From contig OY725498.1 in assembly GCA_963281255.1 (NCBI GenBank), positions 3,038,001 through 3,102,000 of the forward strand: a stretch of DNA of 64,000 nt, given 5' to 3'. The stretch's first letter is position 1, and each line of letters begins with the position of its first letter. Source of the DNA: Aphrocallistes beatrix. Lineage: Eukaryota; Porifera; Hexactinellida; Sceptrulophora; Aphrocallistidae. Below are positions 1 to 11,208 of the stretch, in pieces. The notes below the pieces were generated by a model. The model was given only the letters and a program-made list of their open reading frames with translations, was not told the DNA's origin and made no database searches. The position numbers and the translations under genes are program-made.

Positions 1-135
1 GAAGACTCCACTTCTTAACCGTCGATTCCGAACAGGCATCTTCTCCAAATACGGTAACCAAATCTTGGTGGATATTCCTTGAAGTATCGCTGAGTAATGA
101 GTGAATTTTGATGTAGGTTCTCTGCTCTAGTAAAA
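1..135 (-). pseudogene. mariner transposase N-terminal fragment
   Basis: Nearly identical to 35130-35270 inside the complete mariner at 34146-35480, covering the first helix-turn-helix region of the transposase. It runs off the left window edge and breaks off near 135, where an inverted piece of the same gene begins. It cannot encode a functional protein here. Confidence 0.85.
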
Positions 136-149
136 TTTTACCTTAAATT

Positions 150-318
150 GCATCTGTCTGGAAGATATTTTGAGACCAGCCACCAGCTTGGAAGTGCCAT
201 TTTCCAGTATCTCAAAGCCATCCCCAAAGGAGAGTACAAAAAAACTTTTCATAAGTGGTTGGAGCGGTTGGAACTCTGTATTCTGAATAAGGGGGAATAT
301 TTTGAACATTTAATGTAG
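150..318 (+). pseudogene. mariner transposase C-terminal fragment, inverted
   Basis: Plus-strand translation gives a mariner C-terminus with KGEYKKTFHKW and ending KGEYFEHLM followed by TAG at 316-318. The minus-strand copy at 34146-35480 has the equivalent tail just beyond its frameshift. The fragment is inverted relative to positions 1-135, so this mariner copy has been rearranged, not just truncated. Confidence 0.7.
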
Positions 319-335
319 TTTAGTCTTTATAATTA

Positions 336-903
336 CAAGCGCGCTTCGCTTGCTTGCGGTGCGCGGCTGGCGGACACTTCGTGTCCGCCGGAAGCTCATT
401 TCGGTCGCATGGAGGTGACATCGGTTAATTAAACGGGATATATCATGTCTAAATATGTCCATCTTAGTTTTAAAATCGATATCACTCGAAAAAACACCAA
501 ATTTGTCAATTTTTAAAATATTGATGAGTAATGATGACGTCATAGCAAAGTGCTGAGTCATCATTTTTTGATGATAGTTGCATCATATGTGAGACGTGTT
601 AGTATACAGATTCTATTAAAATTTCAGCCTTCTATCTCCTATAATGGCGGAGTTATGCCCGAATAACTGTGTTGCTTAACTTTGAAAAATGTGACAATGA
701 CGTCATAATTCCATGATGAGTCGACATTTTCGTCTGAGCTCAGAACTTACTGGACCCATAGCCAAAAGACTCCCACATGCCAAAAATCAGCTTTCTACGC
801 CTGGCAGTTTCTTCAATCAATTCGTTACAGAGATATATACGTATATATATACACAAACACACAAACAAACAAACAAACAATAATCGAGTTTTAATAGTAA
901 GGA
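336..903 (-). mobile_element. Non-autonomous Helitron copy H1
   Basis: Full-length copy in minus orientation. The 3' end (plus strand CAAGCGCGCTTCGC) is at 336 and the 5' end, reading TCCTTACTATT on the minus strand, is at 903. Flanking bases on the sense strand are A and T, the Helitron target. A GC-rich inverted repeat (GGCGGACAC / GTGTCCGCC) lies next to the 3' end. The internal microsatellite is mostly (CAAA)n. No coding capacity. Confidence 0.85.
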
Positions 904-954
904 TTGCTTAATTAATTTTTGTATCTCTAATCCTTGAACCCATGGGTTGCCTTT

Positions 955-1047
955 AGTATAAGCTATATAATTGGAAGCAAATAGGGGAGAAATGTGGTTA
1001 AACAATATAAGTAAAGCAAGGGTTACGAACTAATTGAATGCCGTAAG
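955..1047 (-). mobile_element. mariner terminal fragment with inverted repeat
   Basis: Matches 35388-35480, the transposase-start side of the complete mariner, including the terminal repeat with one mismatch. It is followed by TA at 1048-1049. The sequence between 135 and 955 that should be mariner is replaced by the inverted C-terminal piece and Helitron H1. Confidence 0.8.
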
Positions 1048-1412
1048 TATATATATATATATGTAACGAATTGATTGAAGAAACTGCTAGGTATAGAAAG
1101 CTGATTTTTGGCATATGGGGATCTTTTGGCTATGGCTCCAGTAAGTTCTGAGCTCAGACGAAAATGTCGACTCATCACCGAATTATGACGTCATTGTCAC
1201 CTTTTTTATAATTATAAATCTCAGTTTTTCGACCATAACTCAGCCATTTTAAGTGATAGAAGGCTGAAATTTTAACAGAATGTGCATATTAATATAGCTC
1301 ACATATGATGTAACTATCATCAAAAAATTGATGACTCATCACTCTGTTATGGCGTAATCATTACTCATCAAAAATTGATTAATTTGACGATTTTTGAGTG
1401 ATATCAATTTTA
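1048..1412 (+). mobile_element. Non-autonomous Helitron copy H2, partial
   Basis: Homologous to the interior of the family: short AT microsatellite, the conserved GTAACGAATTGATTGAAG block, the TGACGTCA site and the TGATGACTCATCA block. The 5' end is missing because the mariner end abuts the microsatellite, and the copy stops before the 3' hairpin. Confidence 0.75.
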
Positions 1413-1429
1413 GCTAAACCTACTGATAG

Positions 1430-1737
1430 TTGCTGAATAGGTGTATGAGGAGTGTCTGTGTGCATATGATGGCATGTCTGTGTGCATATGATAGCGTGTT
1501 ACAGAGAAAAACTCGGCTGTCAGTAGACAAGAAAGATAGCACCTGACTTAACTTTACCTTTAAACGAGATGACATCCTTAGTGCTTTCAGCTCACTAAGG
1601 TTCTGCAAGAGTGTAGGCTCAGATTACATTACCGAAGCAATGTAATTGAGAGTAAAATGCAAATGACTAGAGCGAGGTTAGAACCCGCGACCTAAGTTTT
1701 GGTATTCAAACGCCCTAACCACTGCACCACCCAAGCA
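1430..1737 (-). mobile_element. tRNA-derived SINE-like element
   Basis: On the minus strand a tRNA-like head contains an A-box-like TGGTGCAGTGG and, about 40 nt later, a B-box-like GGGTTCTAACC, the spacing of an internal RNA polymerase III promoter. About 250 bp of unrelated tail follows. The B box differs from the consensus, so it may be inactive. Only one copy was noticed here, so the family assignment is inference. Confidence 0.55.
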
Positions 1738-2582
1738 GATTTTCAGTGAATTATGCTAAGATATAAGGTAGTATTATATATTAAAACAGATGGGTTTAAT
1801 GTCACAAATTGCGAAATATAGTATGACCCACAAGACTTGTTGAACAGCCTAGTATTGACACGATTAATGTAATCAAGAAATATTTTAGGGAGAATATAAT
1901 TCGAAGTTAAGCTTTATATTTGAAATTGTTATACAAAAACAGGTGAATTGAGTAATAAAAATCATATTACAATTTATACAATTTTATTAATATTATAAGT
2001 GTACTTTGAGGATTTCAAAGCAAAATGAGGAACAAGAAAAAAAGCTAACCACTTGCATTACCCCACATTTATTTATGTATTTATTGTGAATCTTATTGTG
2101 ATTTCAAAGTATTCTGCAGTGCTCACCATGTAGCACAAATGCTTAAAATCCCAAGATTTGAATTCAGTGGTGTATTGAAACACATTGAATTGTTAATTTC
2201 GATTATAACATTAAGATAATTCTATGTGAATTTCACATCATTTGCTGTGAAGCAGTCGAAATCGCTAATCTAATTGAATATCGCAGTGTGCGTATTAACA
2301 TATGGATAATCATAGTTTTATCCAAGTATATTATTATAGAGATAATTTTTTCTAAATAAAAGAAGACAAAAAACAATAACAAAAAAGCAAAACGAAATGC
2401 AGTAATACACATACTTGATACCGTTAAAAATAAATGTACCATGGCCAGTACTGTAAGTGAACACCTAAAGGGGTAGTCACCAGCATTATATCCACTGCCA
2501 TTACATGATTGATTCAAATCCCAAATATTGAGACCGTGCGTTGAATAACTCAATATTCCTTAAAGAATTTTGTTTAAATATC
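1738..2582. other. No recognisable feature
   Basis: AT-rich sequence. The longest frame here, 106 codons on the minus strand, has no recognisable domain and low-complexity composition. Confidence 0.5.
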
Positions 2583-2950
2583 CAGGGCTGGGGTTGGTTA
2601 ACCGATATTTGGGGTCGGTTATTTTGGTTTCCTCCAGGGCGGTTAACCGGTTAACCGATGTGAATAATAATTAGTATAAATATGGGTTTGTCTATAATAT
2701 TTAACCTGATATTGAAAAATTTACAATCTTCAGTCGTCTCGAAATATACTATATGGTTAGAAAAATTGTAATAATATTGTAATAACAAAATTTTAGAAGT
2801 GATATTCATGAATCTTCATCGAAAAACAATGAAATGAGTCTAAATATTTAGAAAATAAAGCAGATCAGCTAACCGATCCAAGATTTTCTTAACCGTTAAC
2901 CGTGATTGACGGAGGTTAACCGGTTAACCGGTTAACCGAATCCACCCTTG
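2583..2950. mobile_element. hAT-type MITE with GGTTAACC subterminal repeats
   Basis: Starts CAGGGCTGGGGTTGG and ends CCACCCTTG, imperfect inverted termini of hAT type. AAATATC flanks both sides (2576-2582 and 2951-2957), consistent with a 7-8 bp target duplication. Both ends carry clustered GGTTAACCGGTTAACC motifs. No transposase. Confidence 0.65.
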
Positions 2951-3298
2951 AAATATCAAATCAGAAGAAATATATGCTACAACATGTAGATTAAGAGCTA
3001 AATTTTATATTTCAAAACTCGATATGTTCTTTGTTGTGCAAATTGAACTGGCAAGCGAAAGAAATGTAAAATTTTCCACAAAGGTTAAATAACGAGTTTA
3101 CAAGGTAGTTCGAGGATCTAATCGAATTTTCATACCTCGACGAGATGATAACAATTTGTGCTGACAAATCAAATTCAATTATGATATAACAAATATATTG
3201 GAATCTAGACAGGAGTAACTGATGTTTGCAATGCATACAATTAAAAGGACTGTTGCGTGATATCTTGAGATAGTAATATCTTGAGATCCTAGAATTAA

Positions 3299-3616
3299 GT
3301 AACCATGGATGATTTAGTACCGTGATATCTTAAGTTCGTAATATTTTGAGATATCTTAGCATTCATAGATTTGGTTTGACTTACTCAAATGGCCTTGAGG
3401 TTCAATCGGTTTCATCGTGGCACTAAATAGTGGCACATGACAAAATTTGATGGCACGCGACACAATTTACTATGTTAGAACTCCATATGGACGATAAATG
3501 AAAATACAATTGATCCACAAGGCCATTTGAGTAAGTCAAACAAAATCTAAGAATGTTCCGGTATCTCAAAATATTACGATCTCAAGATATCACGGAACTA
3601 AATCATCCATGGTTAC
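3299..3616. mobile_element. PIF/Harbinger-type MITE, 318 bp
   Basis: Inverted-repeat element with arms of over 100 bp, beginning GTAACCATGGATGATTTAGT and ending with its near complement. TAA is present on both sides (3296-3298 and 3617-3619), the 3-bp duplication expected for this group. The centre is unrelated AT-rich DNA. Confidence 0.65.
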
Positions 3617-3619
3617 TAA

Positions 3620-4463
3620 CTATGGACTATTTGTAATAGAAAATCATTTAGTTAATGCGAGAACCAATCAACTATCAGGCTTTTATAATGCGATTCATAT
3701 AGAATTATATTTCATATAAATTATTGACTACAGTTATTTTGAGTCGATTAATTGATTGTCAAGAGTTACTTTATGATCAAATGGATTAATCATAACATAT
3801 AGATAGCACGCATCAATTGTTGCTAAAGTTCTGGACTGAAATTGGTTGGCTCATTCAAATATAATAATCTTTGGGAAATGTGAACTTTGGGATAGAATTT
3901 GGGCTTACATTCAGAATACCACCTACTCACCTCATCAATGAGGATTGTTTGATACTGGTTTGAAATTTTTGATAATAGTGGTTTAATATAAAATGTTTTT
4001 ATAAATATTTTAATACTCAAATGGCTTCAAATATTATACTCAAATGCCTTCAAATATTTGTATAGAAATGCAATCCAAATTTCGGAATGGAGTTCTACCA
4101 ATAAAAATAAAATATAAAACTAACCTCTAAAGACTTGGATAACATCACAACTGTAGTTATTTCATAATCAAATATCAATCTCCAAAAATCAATTCTAGTT
4201 TCATTAATTGGTGTTTGTGCAATTATATATGCTCTTTGTTGTAGAAAATTCTATTAAAATTTTTTCAAGTAAAATAAAAGAATTTAGAGCTTGTGAAAAA
4301 GCGCAATCTTAACAAATTGAAATATCAAAACAAAGATAATCCAATATGTAAGATTAAATTACAAATATTCTGAAGATGCATCCAGCAGTATCAATTAAAG
4401 TATTATTTTATTTTCTGAATTAATTTATATGATGCTTGTTAATGAATATAACTAATGCGAATA
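3620..4463. other. No recognisable feature
   Basis: AT-rich DNA without a convincing ORF, RNA gene or repeat boundary. Confidence 0.5.
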
Positions 4464-5217
4464 CACTCGAACCTCTCTTATCCGGATCTCCGATATCCGG
4501 GCACCTCTCTCAACCGGGCAGCCCTTTCGACATTTAGTCAATATGTATTGTCCTATTTTCAAGTTAATTATTAACCACAATTCCAGCAATCATTATCTTG
4601 TAATATTATTTAATGAACTTTGATAATTAATTTGGAAGATAATTGCGACATCTAATATATTCAGGGGTAAATACTGCTTAAAATGTATTAATCAATCGCA
4701 ATGGAATAGTTTATTTTCCTTTATAGAATATCTATTTTATAATCACCTCTCTTATCCGGAACTCAAATTTTGATAACCTCTAAGTTCTGGGCACTAGATA
4801 TTGTTCAAACTGACCCATTATACAAATTGACAGTTTTAACCAAAGTTGACTAATTCATTAAAAAAATGGCAAAGAATTATGAATTAGTCAATCATAAGCT
4901 AAGTTGACACGAATTAATGAATAATTCGAATAATTCATAATTTCTGAATTATGAATTATTCGAATTATTCATTAATTCATGAATTAGTCAACTTAGGTTT
5001 TAACACTATAAACTGCTATTCAAGTTGATTTCTGAGTTACTGGCACCTCTCCTATCTGGACCTCCGATATTCGGGCACCTCCGATATCCGGGCACCCTCC
5101 GGTCCGGAACTGCCCGGATAATAGAGGTTCGAGTGTATTTGGAAAATCTTTTATCCGGACCTCCGATATCCGGGCCCCCTCCGATCCGGCACTGCCCGGA
5201 TAAGAGAGGTTCGAGTG
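4464..5217. mobile_element. pogo/Tigger-type MITE, copy 1
   Basis: Ends read CACTCGAACCTCTCTTATCC and its complement, flanked by TA (4462-4463 and 5218-5219). The terminal motif is of Tigger style. The right end is duplicated: a first terminus is seen at 5135 and a second 82 bp later. A second, inverted copy lies at about 47530-47953. This copy is interrupted by the hAT MITE at 4841-4996. Confidence 0.75.
4841..4996. mobile_element. hAT-like MITE, 156 bp, with 8-bp target duplication
   Basis: Near-palindromic AT-rich element with ends CAAAGTTGACTAATTCAT and its near complement. GTTTTAAC is present on both sides (4833-4840 and 4997-5004) but only once at the matching place in the paralogous pogo MITE at about 47570-47585. 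That comparison defines both the insertion and the duplication. Confidence 0.8.
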
Positions 5218-5867
5218 TATTTGGAAAATCTTTACAATTATATTAAAATGTAGTTACCCCCAATAAAAAACCCCCAGTCTATTTCATCTAAAATCGTTAG
5301 TCTAATAATTTGGATACGTTTTTTGAGGTTGATATTTCCAATCCTACTAATCATTATCACTTCAAAAAAAAATTTCTAATTAATATCACTTCCAAATTAT
5401 TGAAACAAGTGGGCAGTTTGGGATGAAATAAACGCCACAAAGGAAGCTTTAGTCTCATTTCGATACTTAGAACTTTATTACAAAACTAGTCCTTGGATCC
5501 TTATTAAGCATATATACAAGTCTATTTTATTATCAAAATTATTTTAACAACCAATCGCGATATGCTGTTTCCATGAATATTTTATGTATCCGTTCAAATA
5601 TCAACTAAGAACGAAAGAATAAAATTAAACGAACCACAGATATTGATCCAGATTGTTTTCTCAAATTATAGTATGCTACCACTAGTGGCGCGTGCAGGTA
5701 TAATCTCATTTTACATTAAAATTTCTCAGAAATCAAATGCTAATAAATGCTAGCCATAGTTTAGTATTGTAATTTGAAATTGCATATTTCATGTGGTCAA
5801 ATGGTTTTCACGGGGACCACATTGTTCACTGGTTGCTTGTGAAACCCTTCATTATATAATTCACTAA

Positions 5868-6215
5868 CAAAACTTAAGTTTTGCTTAACTTAAAACTTAA
5901 GTATAACTTTAAGCAAAATCTAAGTACAGTCGACTCTGCTTAATAGTGCCACTGTTCAATCGGGTCAGCCGCTTAATCGGGCCACTTTTAGTAGGACCAG
6001 AATAGCTCTCACACATAGAAGCTAATACAAAATATTTTCGGTTAATAGGGTTCTCCGCTTAATCGGGCCAAAATGTCCTCTGACCGATGTGGCCCTATTA
6101 AGCGGAGTCGACTGTATTTGCTTAACTTTAAGTAAAAACTAAGTATTTGCTTAACTTTAAGCAAAATCTAAGTATTTGCTTAACTTGAGAAACAGCTAAG
6201 AATTTGCTTGCTTTA
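5868..6215. repeat. Short tandem repeat of TTTGCTTAACTTTAAG type, interrupted
   Basis: Several diverged copies of a unit of roughly 27-30 bp, with core TTTGCTTAACTTTAAGCAAA and a following CTAAGTA, flank the MITE at 5927-6114. They may be subterminal repeats of a DNA transposon related to the Harbinger fragment downstream, but this is not shown. Confidence 0.5.
5927..6114. mobile_element. 188-bp TA-flanked MITE, copy 1
   Basis: Terminal inverted repeats begin CAGTCGACTC and continue with a GCTTAATAGG-type block. TA is present on both sides (5925-5926 and 6115-6116). Internal GCTTAATCGGGCCA motifs are repeated. A second copy of identical length in inverted orientation lies at 33142-33329. Tc1/mariner or pogo origin is likely from the TA duplication. 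Confidence 0.8.
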
Positions 6216-6355
6216 CAAAAATTTCAAGAATTTAATACTTTTGAATTATCCAAATACTGTCATCACTATCAAGTTCCATGGTTAAATTATATTAACAATA
6301 GTCCTATTAAATAGTTATAAATTTCTGAAGAAATATTCTAGTTTAGTTAGATTTC

Positions 6356-6655
6356 ATGGCTTCTGCACTAAGTTTACTTGAGATTGAAATTGAAATTATT
6401 GAAAACAGTTTACGTCGCCAAAGAGTTTTTAGGGATCGACTTAACCCAATGGAGGTATATTCTGACTTCGATTTTATCGCTAGATACAGAATAACGAAGT
6501 GTATGTTTGTAAACCTCTTGAACAAAATTTCCATCAAACTTCATCGATCTACTGCTCGTTCCCACTTAATGTTCCAACCTGAGAGAGTTTCCAAATACGT
6601 GAGTCATGAACTGAACCGGGGGATCTTGAGAATACATCGGAAAATCTATTATTAG
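6356..6655 (+). pseudogene. PIF/Harbinger (HARBI1-like) transposase N-terminal fragment
   Basis: The 99-codon frame contains RQRVFRDRLNPMEVYSDFDF followed by IARYRITKCMFVNLLNKI, the conserved N-terminal segment of Harbinger-type transposases. The DDE catalytic part does not follow, because the frame ends in unrelated sequence after about residue 85. It is a relic of a transposase that would normally be over 300 residues. Confidence 0.65.
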
Positions 6656-6899
6656 GTTGACAGATAGCTTTGAACATTTATGGAGTGATAGAAATGTAAT
6701 TTTCTCTAATGTCCCGTTTTTATATGAAATTTCTCCTTTATGTCTCGCTTTTTGGAAGTCCGTGTATAATACTTTTCATTGCGTCAGCCAAATAAACTCC
6801 GTCATAATTTTATCAATGTTCAAGTTGACATGTGTAAAACTGTTAAATCCAAATTGGATCATTTGCCACCAAATTGTCATAATACTAATCGAATTGTGA

Positions 6900-7235
6900 A
6901 GTCTTAACATCTATCTAATCAATAACGGATACACTAAATCTGACTTAAAATTCGCTTCCTTCACATTCAAACTACTCACTTTATAAGCTGTCAACTTAAT
7001 TACTCTCCTTCAAATTTAAATAATTTCGGCATTTGCTACCCTAGAGCACATATCACGAGTTAATACCATTGGATATGATGGCATTAGTGGTACAAGGAGC
7101 ACAGTTTGGAAATGTTTATTCTTGTGGAAGATTAAATCAGTGAAAAATAATAAAAGGAGTAATTCGAAATGGAAAATTCGAATTTGAAGTTAAAATAATT
7201 ATTGCATCTCTTTCAAATTAAATGCCCTTGAGGTA
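6900..7235. repeat. Partial copy of the 27.8-kb MITE interior
   Basis: Clear diverged similarity to the interior of the element at 27769-28244, for example the ATATGATGGCATTRGTGGTA block and the flanking CGAATTTGAAGTTAAA. Both terminal repeats are absent. Confidence 0.6.
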
Positions 7236-7455
7236 CCAGTCACACGACACTGTATTTGCACACCTAGTCTATAGAGTCAACAATCCTCCCAAGGTGGATT
7301 TGAAAATCAAGTTTGTGGGGTGCCTGTGATCACATTCTCTATTTGTAAACGTAGCATGTGGGATCACTAATCACCTCACTCTATATTTGCCAACATTTGT
7401 AAACCTAGTGAGTGGGTTCTGCGGTTATTACCCCATTCTGCATCTGCAATTGATG
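7236..7455. repeat. Degenerate minisatellite, first segment
   Basis: Diverged units of about 43-45 bp with the core CACTCTGTATTTGCAAACCT and a TCTGTGGGGTCACCAGTCA-like half. The same repeat continues at 9560-10679, 11163-11208, 14235-15161 and 15843-15996. Confidence 0.7.
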
Positions 7456-7622
7456 TCTTTAGAGTAGGGCATTAGGATCTTCCGATCCATGATCGAAAGA
7501 TCCGGATCGCGATCGTTTTTTTGAGGATCGCGGTCGGATTGACGATCTTTTTAAAAGTAGGATCGGGATCGGATCGAAACTTTTACTAAATTCGATCCGA
7601 TCCTTTTTCTTTTTACACCCCT
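7455..7622. mobile_element. hAT element terminal region with GATC repeats
   Basis: Dense GATCCGATC and GATCGGGATC motifs end at TTTTTACACCCCTA, which on the minus strand reads TAGGGGTGTAAAAA, a hAT-like terminus. It precedes the hAT transposase remnant at 7840-9238, but orientation and pairing of the ends are uncertain. Confidence 0.45.
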
Positions 7623-7839
7623 AGTTGGAGGTGAAAGTGTTGAAATTTATGTTGATTAATTAATTAAATATATTTTTTAAAGTGTTTTATGGTTTGAATA
7701 CAAGCATTAAACAATAATTAGCAGCCTATTTTTAAGATCATTTCAAGTAGGAGCTTTCTATTCAAACCAAAATATTTATAATTGAATCTGATAATATATA
7801 TCTGTGTACTAGCCCTCACGGTAAATTCAATGCAAGAAA

Positions 7840-9238
7840 TGAAAGAAGACAAATGGAATCATCTTCGAACGATGTTCCTGTTTTAATCAAATAGTGACAA
7901 GGGTGAACCAGACATCGATAAAGAAAGGCAAAAGCTTAGGTTCAAATGCATATTGTGTCTTCCTAAAGAGCAATCAATAGCATGTGACAGCGCATCACGA
8001 TCCAATTTATGACGACACATTTCTCGAAAAACACCCCTCTCAAGTGATAGAGTATGATAGACTTTCTAAACGGAAGAGTGTAAACCCTGATTTGCACTCC
8101 TTTGAAGCAAGTCAAAATAGATTACTATAGCGGGACGACTACAACAATACATGAGTCACAAAAGGAACTGGACAAGCTTATAATAAGGGACATAATTGAT
8201 TACTCCCACCCACTCACGCTTATTCGATCGGAATCCTTTCGTGACGTAATTCTTCGTTTAGTACAAGAAAGGAGTATAATGTCCTATGGATCTTTGATGA
8301 ATAAAATAGAGGACCGAATGAAGAACAATCTAAAAGAGGAATTCACTAATGCTGGAAGTGTATCTATCACTGCAGACGGTTGGTCCTGTAGAACAAAAGC
8401 ATTTATTGGGATTACGGTACATTGGCTGAATTCCGAGTTGAAACGAAATCCGCTGCTCTAGCTAGTCGTAGAATAGATGGCCGTCATAAATATATGATGT
8501 AACAGCTTCGAATATCGAAGAGATCATCGTCGAATTTAGAATCCATAGTAAACGTTTGGTACTTTAACGGATAATGGGAGTAATTTCGTGAAAGCCTTTA
8601 GGCTGTTCGCTGAAAAGGATGAAGTTGAAAAAGACAGTCAAAACATTGGTGATGATGATAAACTGATTTTCCTTGAAATTACTGACGAACTAAATGAATT
8701 TTATGGCGGAATCTATCATCTTCCTCCTCACTAGGTGTGCTGCACACACTATTGATTAAATCACGACACAAGATACAAAGAAAGCCCAATAGTCTCCTGC
8801 ACTAATGAAAGTCGATCTGCATTCGCCACATGCCAGATGATTTGGAATAAGCAATCTAGGAGTACTGCAGCTGCTGATAAAATAAGAGACATGCTTGGCT
8901 GTCTGTTTATAATTCCTGTCCCTACTCGTTGGAATTCGATGTATTATGCCATGGTAAAAGTGCAGAAATTAATCCAAAACAGTGATGACAACTTAGGGAC
9001 TCTCACTAATACTTGTATTAAGAAGAGATTTATTGAAAAAGAAATTGCATTTATCTGCGAGTATTGCGACGTGATGTGTTGTTCATTGGCTACGGCTCTT
9101 AATATTCTTGAGTGCGAAAAACACATAATTCTTGGTTATCTGTTGCCAACCATTGCAACGGTCGAAAAACAGCAGATTTTTGCAAGATCAACTAACTTAC
9201 GGTACTTGTCTTGTACAAGGTATTTTGGAAGGACTTAA
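7840..9238 (+). pseudogene. hAT-family transposase remnant
   Basis: Several disrupted plus-strand frames in collinear order. About 7920-8050 has a BED-type zinc-finger pattern (CILC followed by a histidine-bearing RHIS). About 8102-8461 contains SVSITADGWSCRTKAFIGIT, matching the hAT core (D-x-W-S), with the first catalytic Asp in ADGW. About 8837-9238 contains VPTRWNSMYYA, the conserved TRWNS motif. Stops and frameshifts separate the blocks, and the C-terminal dimerisation domain is not visible. This is a dead transposase that would normally exceed 600 residues. Confidence 0.75.
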
Positions 9239-9299
9239 AAAAGGTTTGGAGATTAGTATTCAAACAAGAAATTTCTTTTTGCCAGTGTCACTATCCTAA

Positions 9300-9521
9300 A
9301 ATTATAAAATTGGCATATTTAGATATTTTCGAGTGATATCAATTATAACAGTAAGACATGTTATCTACGTAGACATGTAAAGACATGTTATCTACATGTT
9401 ATCTACGTAGAGATGTTATCTACGTTTTGATTAATCAAAGTTCACCCTTGCGCCCAAAGGGCGCCTCAGGCGACACAAAGTGTCAGCCTGCCGCGCAGCG
9501 CAAGCAAACGAAACGTGCTTG
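9300..9521 (+). mobile_element. Non-autonomous Helitron H3, 3' fragment
   Basis: Contains the GAGTGATATCAATTAT block, a local duplication of TAGACATGTTATCTACG units and the GC-rich 3' hairpin, ending in CTTG at 9521 followed by T. The 5' two-thirds is missing. Confidence 0.7.
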
Positions 9522-9559
9522 TATTCATAAATAATACAATTTATCCGTGCGCAATTTTC

Positions 9560-10679
9560 GTTTATTTTCTTGATTTTGATCCCATTCTCTATTTGTAATC
9601 GTACGTAGTATGTGGTGTCTGTCACTGGTTGTTACCCTATTTTGTTTCTGCAATCAAAGTCTGTGAAATCACCAGTCATTGCACTCTGTATTTGCAAACT
9701 AGTCTGTTGGGTGACCAATCACCAGCCAGCCAACTGTATATTTGTAATCGTAGGATATCGGGTCACCGCACAATGGAATCTGTACTAGTAATCTTACTTA
9801 TTACTAAACCTCGCGAGTGTGCTTGGGGGATAATTATTAACCCTTTCTGTACCCGCAATCGATGTCTTTACCCATCAAATCACTCTGTATAGACAAACCT
9901 AGTATGTGGAGTTTCCTTCACTCCATTCTGCATTTGCTCACCTAGTCTATGGGGTCAGCAGTCCTCCCACTGGGTATTTGCAAACCTATTCTATTGTTTC
10001 AGCAGTCAGCCTACTCTGTATTTGCAGACCTAGTGTATGAAGGGCTAGTCTTCCCACTCGGTATTTGCAAACCAAGACTGTGGGATCACCATTTGTCCCA
10101 ATCAGTATTCGCAATACGTAGTCTAGAGAGTCAATAATCCTCACGGTATGTACTATTTGCAAACAAAGTATCTGGTATCACCTGCGATCCTATTCACCAT
10201 TTGTAAACAGCATGTTGTACCACTGGATAACTCATTCTGGTTCTGTAATCCTTCTCTTTGGGGTTACTAGTCCATCGCACTCTGTATTTGCAAACCTAGT
10301 ATGTGTGGTTACCGGTCATCCCACTCTGTATATGTAATCTTAGTTTGTTGGTTCCCAGTCATTCCACTCTGTATTTGCAATACTATTCTTTGGGTCACAG
10401 TTTAACCCATTCTGTATTTGCAATCCATGCAAGTGGGGGAACCAGTCACCTCATTCGTTATCTATAATCAATGTCTGTTGTTTCACCTGTTACCCCACTC
10501 TGTATTTGCACAAATAGTCTATGGGGCACCAGTTATCCCTCTCAGTATTTGCAAAATTAGTCTGTGGGCTCACCAGTCATACCACTCTGTATTTGCATAC
10601 CTAGTGTATGAAGTCAACAATCCTCCCATTCTGTATCATCAATCTAAGTCTATTGGGCTACCCATCACACCATTCAGTA
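9560..10679. repeat. Degenerate ~44-bp minisatellite, main segment
   Basis: About 25 diverged tandem units. Consecutive copies near 10270-10440 measure 44, 43 and 43 bp and share ACTCTGTATTTGCAA and GTCACCAGTCA-like halves. Long frames across the array reflect the repeat period, not a gene. It is broken at 10680 by a pogo-like element inserted at TA. Confidence 0.8.
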
Positions 10680-11162
10680 CAGTTGAAACTGGGTTTTTTT
10701 GACACCCCATTTGCACGAAAAAATGTCAAAAAAACCCAGTGTTGCGCATCCCACTACGCAGAAAATATATTTTAGAGGTCATAGTAAGAATTATTAAGTA
10801 TGTAAAGGTTAATTTCTTGACTCCGTAGTCGTTGGCAATTGCCGTCAGAGGGTGACCCTTGTCGAGACGCAGGACTATCTCGTGCCTTTCCGTCAGTGTC
10901 AGACGTTTCTGTTTTGTTATGGATGTCATGAACTAATTGCTGAAAATTGGGTGTCAAAAAAACACGGTGTCAACTATACATAAAACTCAGATTTTTACAC
11001 CAACAATTGTCAAAAAATACCGATTGTCAAATAAACCCAGTGTCAAAAAACCCCGATGGAAATTCTATAGTATATACATGAAAAAAACAATCTGCAGCAA
11101 AATATGTCAAAAAAATACGATTGTCAAAAAAACCCAGTGTCAAAAAAAACCGGTTTCAACTG
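10680..11162 (-). mobile_element. pogo/Tigger-like non-autonomous element with HTH remnant
   Basis: Ends are CAGTTGAAACTGGGTTTTTT and the near complement, flanked by TA (10678-10679 and 11163-11164). Minus-strand frames at about 10772-10929 read KRLTLTERHEIVLRLDKG then AIANDYGVKK, the N-terminal CENP-B/psq helix-turn-helix of a pogo-like transposase. The catalytic domain is deleted. The right half has repeated GTCAAAAAAACCCAGT units resembling the terminus. The element sits within the minisatellite, which resumes at once on the other side. Confidence 0.75.
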
Positions 11163-11208
11163 TATTAGCAAACCTAGTCTGTGGAGTCACCAGTCCTCCC
11201 ACTCGGTA
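11163..11208. repeat. Minisatellite unit between two transposons
   Basis: One unit of the ~44-bp repeat remains between the pogo-like element and the Tc1-like element, showing that both landed in the same array. Confidence 0.7.

Noticed and set aside
5025..5246. 73-codon ORF rich in Gly/Pro
   Set aside because: It lies on the duplicated CCGGATAT-rich terminus of the pogo MITE and has no homology of its own.
9629..10702. Several plus-strand ORFs of 60-95 codons with recurring SVFA and LVYG motifs
   Set aside because: The motifs recur because the DNA is a ~44-bp minisatellite; frames shift between units and end at arbitrary stops.
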